A stretch of DNA of 64,000 nucleotides from Pseudobacteriovorax antillogorgiicola (GTDB taxonomy: Bacteria > Bdellovibrionota_B > Oligoflexia > Oligoflexales > RGVZ01). Under the pieces are notes generated by a model. It made no database searches. It was given only the letters and a program-made list of their open reading frames with translations, and was not told the DNA's origin. Positions 34,775 to 42,703 of the stretch are shown here, piece by piece (within the stretch, counting starts at the first letter, position 1; every line of letters starts with the position of its first letter). The position numbers and the translations under genes were made by a program. The stretch lies in assembly GCA_945865565.1 (NCBI GenBank), contig CAMBEK010000006.1, positions 36,937-100,936 of the forward strand, given 5' to 3'.

Positions 34775-36278
34775 AGCCGCAATTTCTGCCCAACGCAAAA
34801 ATCTTGGAATGGAATTTCCCGCAGTCATTGGATACGGGAAAAAAATCGGATCTGTTGATCATATTGATTCGATCAATCCATCAAACACTTCCGAGCACCT
34901 GCATCGCTTTGGCGCATTTCCACTTGCGGCCCTTGACGAAATGGTGGACCTGTCGACAAAAGCTCAAAAATCTTGGGCCGCGCAATCGTGGGAAGATCGC
35001 ATTACGGTCGTTCGTCGTGCGGCATCCATCATCCGCACCCGCAGGATGGAACTTTCTGCTGCGGTCTGCCTTGAAGCCGGCAAAAATCGCATTGAATCTT
35101 TCGGCGATGTCGACGAGTCAGCCGACCTCCTCGATTACTATGCGGATCAAGTGGTGGCGGCCGGGGGCCATTTTCGCCCGCTAAAGCGCCTGCTGCCCAA
35201 CGAGGAAACCGGAAGTTTTCTGAGGCCCTACGGGGTTTTTGCCGTAATCTCGCCCTTCAATTTCCCGGCAGCACTGGCGGCCGGCATGTCCGGTGCTGCA
35301 ATCCTCGGTGGCAACTCTGTCATCCTGAAACCAAGCGAAGAGACACCTTGGACCGGTGAACTGCTGCTCGGCGTGATGCGAGACTCCGGGCTGCCCGAGG
35401 GGGTCTTCCAAATTTGCCAGGGTCGCGGCCAGTCCATTGGCGCAGCCCTCGTTTCCCACCACGGGATCGCCGGTGTTGCCTTCACCGGCAGCGTGAAAAC
35501 AGGGATGGAAATCCATCGCACCTGCGGTAGTGGCCGTTGGATCAAGCCTTGTTTGATGGAACTCGGCGGAAAAAATGGCGCCATCATCATGCCAAGCGCA
35601 AACTTGGACGAGGCAGCGGAAGGCTGCGTCAAATCAGCCTTTGGCCTCACCGGGCAAAAGTGCAGCGCCCTCTCCCGGATTATGGTCCATGCCGACATCA
35701 GGAAAGAATTCACCACCAAACTTCTTGAACGCGCTGCGACATGGAAAGTCGCGGAAGCCTCGGCAGCCGACTGCGGCCTTGGACCCGTCATCAATGCCGC
35801 TGGCGTTGCGCGCAATGATCGCGCCATCGCCTTGGCGTCGACAAATGGCGGCAAGATCATTTACCGTCATGAAAACTGCGCAGACCGTTTGCCTTTGCCT
35901 GCCGGTCACTATGTGATGCCGACTTTTGCTGAGCTGGATCCCAATCATGATTTGATGCAGCAAGAACTTTTCCTGCCTTTTGCCGGGCTGACTGAAGTCC
36001 GTTCGCTGGATCAAGCACTTGCCATCCTAAATCAGACGGACTTTGGCCTGACGGCAGGAATTTTTTCCCGTGACGACCGCGACATCACACGATTCTTTGA
36101 CGAGGCTGAGGCCGGCGTTCTCTATGCCAATCGGAAAACCGGTGCAACCACCGGGGCGTGGCCTGGCGTACAATCGTTTTGCGGATGGAAGGCCAGCGGC
36201 GCCAGCGGCAAGGGTGGATGCGGCCCATATTATGTAGAGCAATTCATGCGGGAACAATCCCGCACAAGGATGAGGTGA
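34758..36278 (+). CDS. Aldehyde dehydrogenase, glutamate-semialdehyde (P5C) dehydrogenase type
   Basis: 506 aa. Catalytic Cys in FGLTGQKCSALSR, Glu in CLMELGGKNG, and the C-terminal NRKTGATTGAWPGVQSFCGWKASGASGKGG characteristic of the RocA/PutA 1-pyrroline-5-carboxylate branch rather than succinate-semialdehyde dehydrogenases. Starts at ATG 34758 after GGAGGA; the open frame from 34701 is noise from the thiolase overlap. Substrate could be glutamate or aminoadipate semialdehyde. Confidence 0.85.
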   Translation: MEKAFEAAISAQRKNLGMEFPAVIGYGKKIGSVDHIDSINPSNTSEHLHRFGAFPLAALDEMVDLSTKAQKSWAAQSWEDRITVVRRAASIIRTRRMELSAAVCLEAGKNRIESFGDVDESADLLDYYADQVVAAGGHFRPLKRLLPNEETGSFLRPYGVFAVISPFNFPAALAAGMSGAAILGGNSVILKPSEETPWTGELLLGVMRDSGLPEGVFQICQGRGQSIGAALVSHHGIAGVAFTGSVKTGMEIHRTCGSGRWIKPCLMELGGKNGAIIMPSANLDEAAEGCVKSAFGLTGQKCSALSRIMVHADIRKEFTTKLLERAATWKVAEASAADCGLGPVINAAGVARNDRAIALASTNGGKIIYRHENCADRLPLPAGHYVMPTFAELDPNHDLMQQELFLPFAGLTEVRSLDQALAILNQTDFGLTAGIFSRDDRDITRFFDEAEAGVLYANRKTGATTGAWPGVQSFCGWKASGASGKGGCGPYYVEQFMREQSRTRMR

Positions 36279-36282
36279 ATCC

Positions 36283-37608
36283 ATGCGCCCCCTAATCAAG
36301 ACAGCACTGCCTGGACCACGCGGCAAAGCCATCATTGCACAGGACGAATCCTGCACGTCCCCCTCCTACATCAAAGAATACCCGCTGGTTGCTGACCGCG
36401 GCCAAGGTTGTTTCATCGACGATGTCGATGGCAATCGATTCCTGGACATGATGGCAGGGATCGCCGTCAGCTCCACCGGTTATGCCCATCCACACGTCAT
36501 GGGAGCCGTAAGGGAATCGCTGGAAAAGGTCTGGCACATTTGTGGCACTGATTTCTATACGGAATCTTTTTCACGCCTCTGCACAAAGTTATCCGGCTAC
36601 GTCCCGGGTATGGGTAAAAAGCGTGTGTTTTTGACCAACTCGGGAACCGAGGCCATCGAAGGTGCGATCAAGTTGGCGCGCTTTCATACAAAACGCAAAG
36701 GCCTGATGTCTTTTTACGGCGGATTCCATGGCCGGACGATGGGGGCCTTGTCGCTGACAGCCTCCAAGATCCGCCAGCGTGAGCACTTTGGCCCCTTTCT
36801 GCCCGGCGTTGTTCACGCTGAATATCCCGATGTCCTGCGCCGTCCGGAAGGGATGACACCAGAAGAATGCGGACTTGAAGCAATCCGTAAAATTGAAAAG
36901 CAGCTATTCAATCGCGTGGTCAGTCCCGACGAATTGGCCGCCATTTTTGTCGAACCAATTCAAGGCGAAGGCGGATACGTAGTCCCGCCAAAATCCTTTT
37001 TAAAGGGCCTGCGCGGACTTTGTGATCGCCACGGAATCATGCTGGTATTTGACGAGGTTCAAAGTGGCGTGGGGCGGACTGGCCAGATGTATGCAGCAGA
37101 CTACTTCGACGTTGCTCCGGATATCCTGCTGACGGCGAAGGGGTTGGGATCGGGACTTCCCATTGGGGCCATCATCGCCCGCGAGGAAGTCATGGACTGG
37201 ACCCGCGGCAGTCACGGCAGCACTTTCGGTGGCAACAACGTCAGCTGTGCGGCGGCGATCGCAACGCTGGAAGTCGTCGAAAAAATCCTGCCAGAGATTC
37301 GCCAGAACGGCGAGCTCCTGACCAGCGGCCTAAGGAAACTCGCCGAACGTCACCCCTGCATCATGGATGTGCGTGGACCTGGATTCATGATTGGTATGGA
37401 ATTGGCAGACCCGGTCACCAAACAATCGATCCCCAATGCCATGGCAGAACTGGAACAAATGGCGTTTCGCGAAGGTCTTTTGCTCCTGGGCTGCGGCGCC
37501 TCGACCATTCGTTTTGCACCACCTTTGATTTGTGGGCCTCACGAAATCGCCATCGCCCTTGAGATCCTGGACCGATGCCTTGCCCGGTGCCTTACTCCGT
37601 CATCCTGA
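36283..37608 (+). CDS. Class III aminotransferase (GABA/ornithine/lysine type), end formed by a repeat
   Basis: 441 aa. Family marks: GPRGKAIIAQDE, NSGTEAIEGAIKLAR, SFYGGFHGRTMGALSLT, FVEPIQGEGGYVVPP, FDEVQSGVGRTG and the PLP lysine in LTAKGLGSGLPIGAI. Closest in feel to the archaeal/bacterial GABA-aminotransferase group that also takes ornithine or lysine. Follows the dehydrogenase by 4 bp with AAGGATGAGG upstream. The last residues and TGA stop (37606-37608) come from a dispersed genomic repeat, so the native C-terminus has probably been replaced. Confidence 0.88.
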   Translation: MRPLIKTALPGPRGKAIIAQDESCTSPSYIKEYPLVADRGQGCFIDDVDGNRFLDMMAGIAVSSTGYAHPHVMGAVRESLEKVWHICGTDFYTESFSRLCTKLSGYVPGMGKKRVFLTNSGTEAIEGAIKLARFHTKRKGLMSFYGGFHGRTMGALSLTASKIRQREHFGPFLPGVVHAEYPDVLRRPEGMTPEECGLEAIRKIEKQLFNRVVSPDELAAIFVEPIQGEGGYVVPPKSFLKGLRGLCDRHGIMLVFDEVQSGVGRTGQMYAADYFDVAPDILLTAKGLGSGLPIGAIIAREEVMDWTRGSHGSTFGGNNVSCAAAIATLEVVEKILPEIRQNGELLTSGLRKLAERHPCIMDVRGPGFMIGMELADPVTKQSIPNAMAELEQMAFREGLLLLGCGASTIRFAPPLICGPHEIAIALEILDRCLARCLTPSS

Positions 37609-37690
37609 GCGCGTACGTCATCCTGACCCTGAGCGTAGCGAAGGGGAAGGATCCTTTCTTCAACCCGTCATCCTTCCCCGCTTCAGTGCC
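37599..37690. repeat. Dispersed GTCATCCTGAGC/GAAGGATC repeat, copy 1
   Basis: Two close, partly rearranged copies: GTCATCCTGAGC at 37599, then GTCATCCTGACC and CCTGAGCGTAGCGAAGG before GGATCCTTTCTT. Same element as at 39.4, 40.5, 42.6 and 63.8 kb. Confidence 0.9.
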
Positions 37691-37785
37691 GACCCACATG
37701 ACGAAGGTACCACCTGATGTTGACCTTGAAGACGCAGGACAATGACTCAGAGTTTATGAATTCAATGCCGGACACGATATGGCGG

Positions 37786-38442
37786 TCAGTCTCTAACGAC
37801 GACAGTGCCGGCAATGTGGTCATGGAGCGTTCTCATTTTTGGGTCAAACAGTGCCATGAAAAAACCTACCCCAAAAAGGATACCCGAAAGCATTCCTGCA
37901 AAGTATCGGATCAGAAATACACTACGAGGAGGCTTCTTTCCGTCCAGGGTCTCCAAATGCATTCGCATGACCTTGCGACCGATTGTGTAGCCCCATTGAT
38001 GTTGAAAATAGACGAAATAGAAAAACCCAATAACCAATTGGAGCAGAAGTCCGATGACCGGCAAAAAAACGCCGATCAGACTGGCAAAAAACAAGATAGC
38101 ACCGTCAATTGCAATGGCGATGAAACGTTCGGCGAAATTTGGAAAATGGCGTCGCAACTTTTCGCCGTAGACTGGTTTCTCATCGAACATGGCCCGGTAA
38201 AGCATAGGCTTTTCGGTTCCAGCAGCGGATGCCGCTGTGGACAGTGGATCGGAGATGAATGGGTTTGAATCCTCGGCAGAAAGGATTCCTGCATCTCTTA
38301 GTTTGATCCATTCAGTTTTATCTTCCCGGCGAAGTTCCGTATCCAATGAAATCGCACGCTTCTTAAATGCGGCGCGAAGTTGTTCTTCCGTGCCAGGTCC
38401 GGATTCTTTTCCGTTACGCCGCAAATACCACTGTTGAGTCAT
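37786..38442 (-). CDS. RDD-family membrane protein with N-terminal GYF_2 domain
   Basis: 218 aa. N-terminal GYF_2 module (WYLRRNGKESGPGTEEQLRAAF) followed by an RDD membrane domain: AERFIAIAIDGAILFF with the Arg and Asp, and TLHDHIAGTVVV with the closing Asp. About three helices. RDD proteins are poorly understood, often linked to transport or stress. Starts at ATG 38442; the longer frame to 38469 adds no homology. Confidence 0.82.
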   Translation of the reverse strand: MTQQWYLRRNGKESGPGTEEQLRAAFKKRAISLDTELRREDKTEWIKLRDAGILSAEDSNPFISDPLSTAASAAGTEKPMLYRAMFDEKPVYGEKLRRHFPNFAERFIAIAIDGAILFFASLIGVFLPVIGLLLQLVIGFFYFVYFQHQWGYTIGRKVMRMHLETLDGKKPPRSVFLIRYFAGMLSGILFGVGFFMALFDPKMRTLHDHIAGTVVVRD

Positions 38443-38627
38443 CCAAACTCCCAACTGATTTGTTTCCAAAGTAATGTCGTTACTATGCCGCCTATGAACC
38501 CAACGATCCCGGCTTGGCGTTTAGCGCTTGCCGAAGCACGATTGCCACCGCCCTCGATTCTTACAGCTAAACACCATTAACTGCTCCCTTTTAGTGTCCA
38601 TTTAAAGGGGCGGTTTATGAGTTTTCA

Positions 38628-39272
38628 TCAAGGGCGCCCGACGTATCCGAGGATGCCGCCGTTGGTTCCCGTTCCCTCGCAACTGTTGTCGAGCGAAATC
38701 CATTGCTGGTTATCGCTGCAAGCTGCTTGCGGTGAATAATCGACGCACCTGTGGATGCATCGATAAATTGCAGCTGAGGCGGGGGCACCAAAATCAGACC
38801 CTGAGATTTTCCAGACAGGGCCCTCCTTAGCATAGGGGTTGCCTGGATCTTCCTCTGGTTGCAAGTAGTAGTGGTGGAACCCCGTGGGGCTGTTCGTGTA
38901 CCAGCGATACAGTTGCTTGTCGCCACCGGCGAGGGCGTTGAAGTAGGGGCCACCACCTTCGACGGAATAATTGGCCTGCGCGCATTCGGTGCGATCGGTC
39001 ACGTAGATCCGGTTGATGTATTCCTTGCCGACAGGGATGGGTGCTACGCACCGGTAAACTGGGATGATACCCTGGCAAACTCCGCGGACAGAGACTTTGT
39101 TAGCCGGGCAGTTTGCCGCTTGCACGCTGGATTCCAGGCTGCCACCGCCATTGGAACCAAATGTATTTTGCGAGGTGTCGGCAAAAGAACGCTCAGGTTG
39201 CGTTGGGGCCTTCGGTGAGCACGCCGCCAGTTGCAGTGACCATGACAGAATTATTAGAAAGAGATATTTCAT
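38628..39272 (-). CDS. Hypothetical lipoprotein with YR/HxY repeat-like domain
   Basis: 214 aa; lipobox LAAC near residue 18. The mature part has an aromatic, Cys-containing module (VYRCVAP, LYRWYTN, FHHYYL, AIYRCIHRC) reminiscent of secreted surface modules such as DUF5648, which I cannot confirm. A duplicated, broken piece of this gene lies near 40.4 kb. No partner genes. Confidence 0.65.
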   Translation of the reverse strand: MKYLFLIILSWSLQLAACSPKAPTQPERSFADTSQNTFGSNGGGSLESSVQAANCPANKVSVRGVCQGIIPVYRCVAPIPVGKEYINRIYVTDRTECAQANYSVEGGGPYFNALAGGDKQLYRWYTNSPTGFHHYYLQPEEDPGNPYAKEGPVWKISGSDFGAPASAAIYRCIHRCVDYSPQAACSDNQQWISLDNSCEGTGTNGGILGYVGRP

Positions 39273-39326
39273 TAGTCATCTTATCGGGTTTTGCCGCAGA
39301 ATTCCTGAGAGGATCTTTCGATGTTT

Positions 39327-39349
39327 CCACCTGCATCCGACGCAGGTGG
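39327..39349. other. Perfect 8-bp-stem hairpin
   Basis: CCACCTGC (39327-39334) pairs with GCAGGTGG (39342-39349) across a seven-base loop, in the gap between YoaK-like and lipoprotein genes. No U-tract on either strand, so it is not a standard terminator; it could be an operator or processing site. Confidence 0.5.
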
Positions 39350-39390
39350 CTATAACCATCCGTAACTCATAGGGTTCCTGCAAGGCACTC

Positions 39391-39437
39391 GCCATCCTGA
39401 GCGCAGCGAAGGATCCTTTCTTCGCCGCTTCAGGACT
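39391..39437. repeat. Dispersed repeat, copy 2 (full palindromic form)
   Basis: CATCCTGAGCGCAGCGAAGG then ATCCTTTCTTCGCCGCTTCAGGAC; TCCTGA (39395-39400) and TCAGGA (39430-39435) close an imperfect stem around a central GGATCC. The structure is that of a REP-like unit. Confidence 0.9.
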
Positions 39438-39501
39438 TGCTCCGGAATAACCAAAAAAATACTAAAAGTGGGCTGTTATTGAATTCAACCCGGATCTAAA
39501 T

Positions 39502-40257
39502 TCATTTTCCCCCAAGCAACGAACTTCGCACTGACCGCACATCTAAAATACTCTCAATCATTGACGCCAGGCTCGTCAGAAGTGGCAGGACAAATCCCCA
39601 GTAGTTTAGCCTAAAGAAGAATGCTGAGCCCACCATGACACCCGCAACAAATCCTAAAAGAAGGTTAATCCGGCGCGAATTTGTCCGCACTTCTTTCCGA
39701 TGAATATCAAGGTTGGATCTGCTACGAAGCGCTCGCACAAATCCAATACCAATATCGGTAGTCGTACCTGTCAAGTGCGTTGGACGAACAGAAGATCCCG
39801 TCAAGGATGAAACTGCAGCATTTTGGACTCCACAAATCATGCACAGCAGCGCAATTTGAATATAGTCAGCTTGAATATTCTCAGTCACTCCAAATGGACC
39901 AAAGTGTCCCGTATTGCCAAAAATAACGATGACCAACAAGGCCACGGCAACGATCCCCATGGTCCACGCAAAGTTTTTTGAAATGCGTTGATCCGTGGTG
40001 TCTTGTTCGGTGAAAGCCGCGCTGATGATGGCGCCTAACAGAAAAAAGGCGGGAATCGATAAGGCACTCAATGCCTCTTGCCACGCACGTTGACCAAAAT
40101 TTAATCCGGAAATCGTAACAAAGCCTGTGACATGAGACACAAATCGCTGGCAGGAAAGAAACCCCCCGGCATTGATCGCGCCTGCAGTAAACGAGAGGTT
40201 AAACCACGACAATTGCCCCCGAAAAGGAACGTCATCGGTTATTTTGTATCGCCTCAC
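39502..40257 (-). CDS. YoaK-family (DUF1275) membrane protein
   Basis: 251 aa, about six helices. Family marks: NLSFTAGAINAGGFLS, FVSHVTGFVTI, and QNAAVSSLTGSSVRPTHLTGTTTDIGIGF. GTG start. Function of DUF1275 proteins is unknown. Single gene, directly beyond the lipoprotein fragment. Confidence 0.85.
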   Translation of the reverse strand: MRRYKITDDVPFRGQLSWFNLSFTAGAINAGGFLSCQRFVSHVTGFVTISGLNFGQRAWQEALSALSIPAFFLLGAIISAAFTEQDTTDQRISKNFAWTMGIVAVALLVIVIFGNTGHFGPFGVTENIQADYIQIALLCMICGVQNAAVSSLTGSSVRPTHLTGTTTDIGIGFVRALRSRSNLDIHRKEVRTNSRRINLLLGFVAGVMVGSAFFFRLNYWGFVLPLLTSLASMIESILDVRSVRSSLLGGK

Positions 40258-40264
40258 AGCCTCA

Positions 40265-40450
40265 CCCCCCGGGGATTTTTTCCAGCAAGTGTAGCATTGC
40301 CGTCAAAAACGCACCCGATTTCATAGGTGTCTCTATCATTGACTTCGAAGGCATGGTTAGTGATCGAGGCAGCTGTGGATGCATCGATAAATCGCTGCCG
40401 CGGCGGGGGTACCAAAATCAGATCCCGAGATTGATCTGGACGATGTGGTG
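40265..40450 (-). pseudogene. Broken copy of the 38.6-kb lipoprotein gene (3' part)
   Basis: About 70 bp at 40375-40445 is near-identical to 38740-38815, reading ISGSDFGTPAAAAIYRCIHSCLDH on the minus strand and then stopping; homology continues in a shifted frame (YEIGCVFDGN). The 5' part is missing. It looks like the tail of a second paralogue, truncated next to repeat copy 3. Confidence 0.6.
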
Positions 40451-40518
40451 GGGTGAGATCCACTTGATCGTTGGAACTGGTGCGACCGTGAGTCCCCAAT
40501 GATCGCAGAATATCCTGA

Positions 40519-40607
40519 GCGCGCACGTCATCTTGATCGCACACGTCATCTTGATCGCACACGTCATCCTGAGCGCAGCGAAGGATCATTTCTTCGCGGC
40601 TTCAGGA
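40519..40607. repeat. Dispersed repeat, copy 3, with 18-bp tandem duplication
   Basis: A GCACGTCATCTTGATC-type 18-bp unit repeats about three times before a full palindromic unit (TCCTGA at 40567-40572, TCAGGA at 40602-40607). The palindrome covers the last codons and stop of the downstream small exported protein. Confidence 0.88.
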
Positions 40608-40885
40608 CCTTCTTTTCTGGCCTTTTCCATTTCCCCATGCCTCTGGCGTTCTACATCGCGGAATGCCTTCATGCCTTCATGGCATTTTTTCATTGCGTCC
40701 TGATCAGACGCCCCGGCAACACAAGCACGATGCTCTTGCATCTTCGCGATACGCTGGTCAATATCCGAAAGGACCTTGGATTTGCGTTCTTCAAACTTTG
40801 GGCCGGGAGCAGCCAAAACGGCGCCAGAAAATCCCACGACCACCACCAATGACATTAAACCTCTTGCGACACTTGCAACTTGCAT
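40586..40885 (-). CDS. Small exported coiled-coil-like protein
   Basis: 99 aa. Signal peptide (GLMSLVVVVGFSGAVLA) and a charged helical mature part with two Cys (HRACVAGASDQDAMKKC), a possible disulfide. GAAGGAG lies five bases before ATG 40885; the frame's earlier ATG at 40903 overlaps the CDGSH stop. The C-terminal GPEAAKK and stop are encoded by the dispersed repeat. Not recognised. Last gene of the protease-CDGSH operon. Confidence 0.7.
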   Translation of the reverse strand: MQVASVARGLMSLVVVVGFSGAVLAAPGPKFEERKSKVLSDIDQRIAKMQEHRACVAGASDQDAMKKCHEGMKAFRDVERQRHGEMEKARKEGPEAAKK

Positions 40886-40899
40886 AAAGTCTCCTTCAT

Positions 40900-41139
40900 T
40901 CATTTCAGCTTGTTATGTGAACCATCACAATATGGTTTATTTGCACTTTGCTTGCATCCACACCATGCGACTTTTTTTGCCTCGTCCAGATGAACAAATT
41001 CTGGATAGAAGCCAGTACCGGCATGGGAGCCGTCGCAGTAAGGCTGTTTTTTTGAAACACCACAGCTACACCAAACTTTTTTGCCGGCAGTTTCTTCCAC
41101 GATATACGGCCCATTTTTCGCAATTTTTGGCGAGTCCAT
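40900..41139 (-). CDS. Double CDGSH iron-sulfur protein
   Basis: 79 aa, almost nothing but two CDGSH clusters: CSCGVSKKQPYCDGSH and CGCKQSANKPYCDGSH, each with the 3-Cys/1-His ligand set for a [2Fe-2S] centre. Resembles the two-motif type 3 mitoNEET relatives. Cytoplasmic. Begins 28 bp after the protease gene on the same strand. Role probably in redox or Fe-S handling. Confidence 0.92.
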   Translation of the reverse strand: MDSPKIAKNGPYIVEETAGKKVWCSCGVSKKQPYCDGSHAGTGFYPEFVHLDEAKKVAWCGCKQSANKPYCDGSHNKLK

Positions 41140-41167
41140 GATTTTGCTCCATCAATGAATCTTTCGC

Positions 41168-42538
41168 CTAACGTAGCACCGTTAACGCCTTGATTGCAAA
41201 GTTGGCCGTTGCATCATCCCTGGTTAAATCGACCCACTTGCCAGCCTTCAGGTACCGGCTTTCTCCGGCTGATGCCTTGGACTTCACGACCGTCTTGACT
41301 TTCGGACCACACAGCAAGACGGGCACATTTGAAGTTCGGTCAAAAGCGTGTCCACCTTTGCCAAGCTCAACACTGACGTGGAATTGCTGGCCCGGTTCAA
41401 GCGCTACTTCCCACGGCAGGTCTACGGTATGAAATCCCTTGTTGGCCTCTTTGCCGCCAACCCAGGCCACTTCATTGCCAAGCACCGCTCCATCGAAAAC
41501 CTTATAAATGCGAACCATATAGTCGCTGTCATGCTCGGTCGTGTAGAAACTCACCGCCTTCAAATACTCCTGCGCGGAAAGCCCCATTGGATTGCGCCGG
41601 GAAGGTCCTTTGGCGGTGAAGGAATTTACGGCATGAAGGACACCTTTTTTTGTGTCGCGCCAGCCGTGGTAATCATGAAAATAAATGCGGTCGTAAGCCA
41701 GGCGCTCGACATCGCGGAATGCAACAGCACCCATGTCAGGGTGTCGCCCCGCAACCTTGTCTTCATACGAGATCCAAAAGTAGCCTTGCTTGCCCCACTC
41801 TTTGCCCCAGCTGTTTTTGATGAGCCATGCGCCCGGTTTTGCCGCCTGGGTTTTCTTGGTGTCATCCCAACCCGCGATAGCGACGGCGTGATTTGCCTCG
41901 TCCGTATTTGCCACGGGCTGGTAAAACGTGGCGTTAGTCTGATTGAAAAATTTACTCGCCCATGACAAGGCTGTGCCAACAACCCCGTGGCTCACAAGAG
42001 CCTCTTTGATGCGCTTGTGCGCATCGGCGCGATCTGCAGAGGCAAGCCATTCGGCGTGGCGCGGATAGTAATGATGATAACCCGCCGCAGAATCTGCGGG
42101 AGCACTGCTGAAGCTCTGGCCATCAATATCGCGCACCGCACCGCCGCGGGCCAGGTAAGCCGTTGCGACCAGAAAATCACCACCTTCATGAACCGTTAGG
42201 CCATTTTTTTCAGGCGCAGCATCGGCGTTGAAATGCAAATTGAAGCCATTCCACCAGTCCAAATGGTATTCAGCCAGGTTGGCTTCACCAGGCTCCTGCT
42301 GATTTTCCCATTCCCCACTGACCATGAGGTTGCTCTCCAGCGCTGCGGCCGTGGCATGGGTCCAACAAGTGCCGCCACTTTGACTTTTCACGGCAGACAC
42401 CAGATTTTTACCAGCGACATCGCGCAAGTCAAACGCAGCAGGCGTCGCAGCGGCACTTGCACCAAAGCCAAAACTAAATCCAAGACTAGAGGCCATGCAA
42501 CCAATTGCGATTGGCAAAAAACGCTCAAAAGCCTTCAC
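41168..42538 (-). CDS. Secreted papain-family (C1) cysteine protease with C-terminal lectin-like domain
   Basis: 456 aa. Signal peptide to about residue 31; no classical propeptide follows, as FDLRD begins the mature fold at once. Active site Q53 and C58 in QSGGTCWTHA, His in NHAVAIAGWDD, Asn in IKNSWGKEWGKQGYFWISY. After about residue 300, a beta-rich region (AVSFYTTEHDSDYMVRIY) matches the lectin-like extension of some bacterial C1 proteases. GTG start with a close AGGGGGA. Likely digests protein outside the cell. Confidence 0.87.
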   Translation of the reverse strand: MKAFERFLPIAIGCMASSLGFSFGFGASAAATPAAFDLRDVAGKNLVSAVKSQSGGTCWTHATAAALESNLMVSGEWENQQEPGEANLAEYHLDWWNGFNLHFNADAAPEKNGLTVHEGGDFLVATAYLARGGAVRDIDGQSFSSAPADSAAGYHHYYPRHAEWLASADRADAHKRIKEALVSHGVVGTALSWASKFFNQTNATFYQPVANTDEANHAVAIAGWDDTKKTQAAKPGAWLIKNSWGKEWGKQGYFWISYEDKVAGRHPDMGAVAFRDVERLAYDRIYFHDYHGWRDTKKGVLHAVNSFTAKGPSRRNPMGLSAQEYLKAVSFYTTEHDSDYMVRIYKVFDGAVLGNEVAWVGGKEANKGFHTVDLPWEVALEPGQQFHVSVELGKGGHAFDRTSNVPVLLCGPKVKTVVKSKASAGESRYLKAGKWVDLTRDDATANFAIKALTVLR

Positions 42539-42630
42539 AGAATCCCCCTGGGGTGGTTCATGGAAAAAATTTCGGTTCGTTCTCTATATTAACTGAAGTT
42601 GCAAAAAAATGGTCGGAGGCAGGGATGAAA

Positions 42631-42703
42631 AGAAAGGATCCTTCGCTAACGCTCAGGATGACGCGGGGAAGAAAGGATCCTTCGCTAACGCTCAGGATGA
42701 CGG
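42631..42703. repeat. Dispersed repeat, copy 4 (two direct copies)
   Basis: Two head-to-tail 38-39 bp units, AGAAAGGATCCTTCGCTAAC then GCTCAGGATGACG, in opposite orientation to copy 1. The second provides the final residues and TAG stop (42687-42685) of the DmpA-type gene. Confidence 0.92.

Noticed and set aside
37717..38268. 183-codon plus-strand ORF
   Set aside because: Antisense to the RDD-family gene; low plausibility as a protein.
38580..38620. CCCTTT/AAAGGG inverted repeat as terminator
   Set aside because: Short stem, long loop and no U-tract.
40254..40589. Minus-strand ORF of 111 codons spanning repeat copy 3
   Set aside because: Its start (RCAQDD) is translated repeat sequence, a well-known spurious ORF type; the rest is the frame-shifted lipoprotein fragment.
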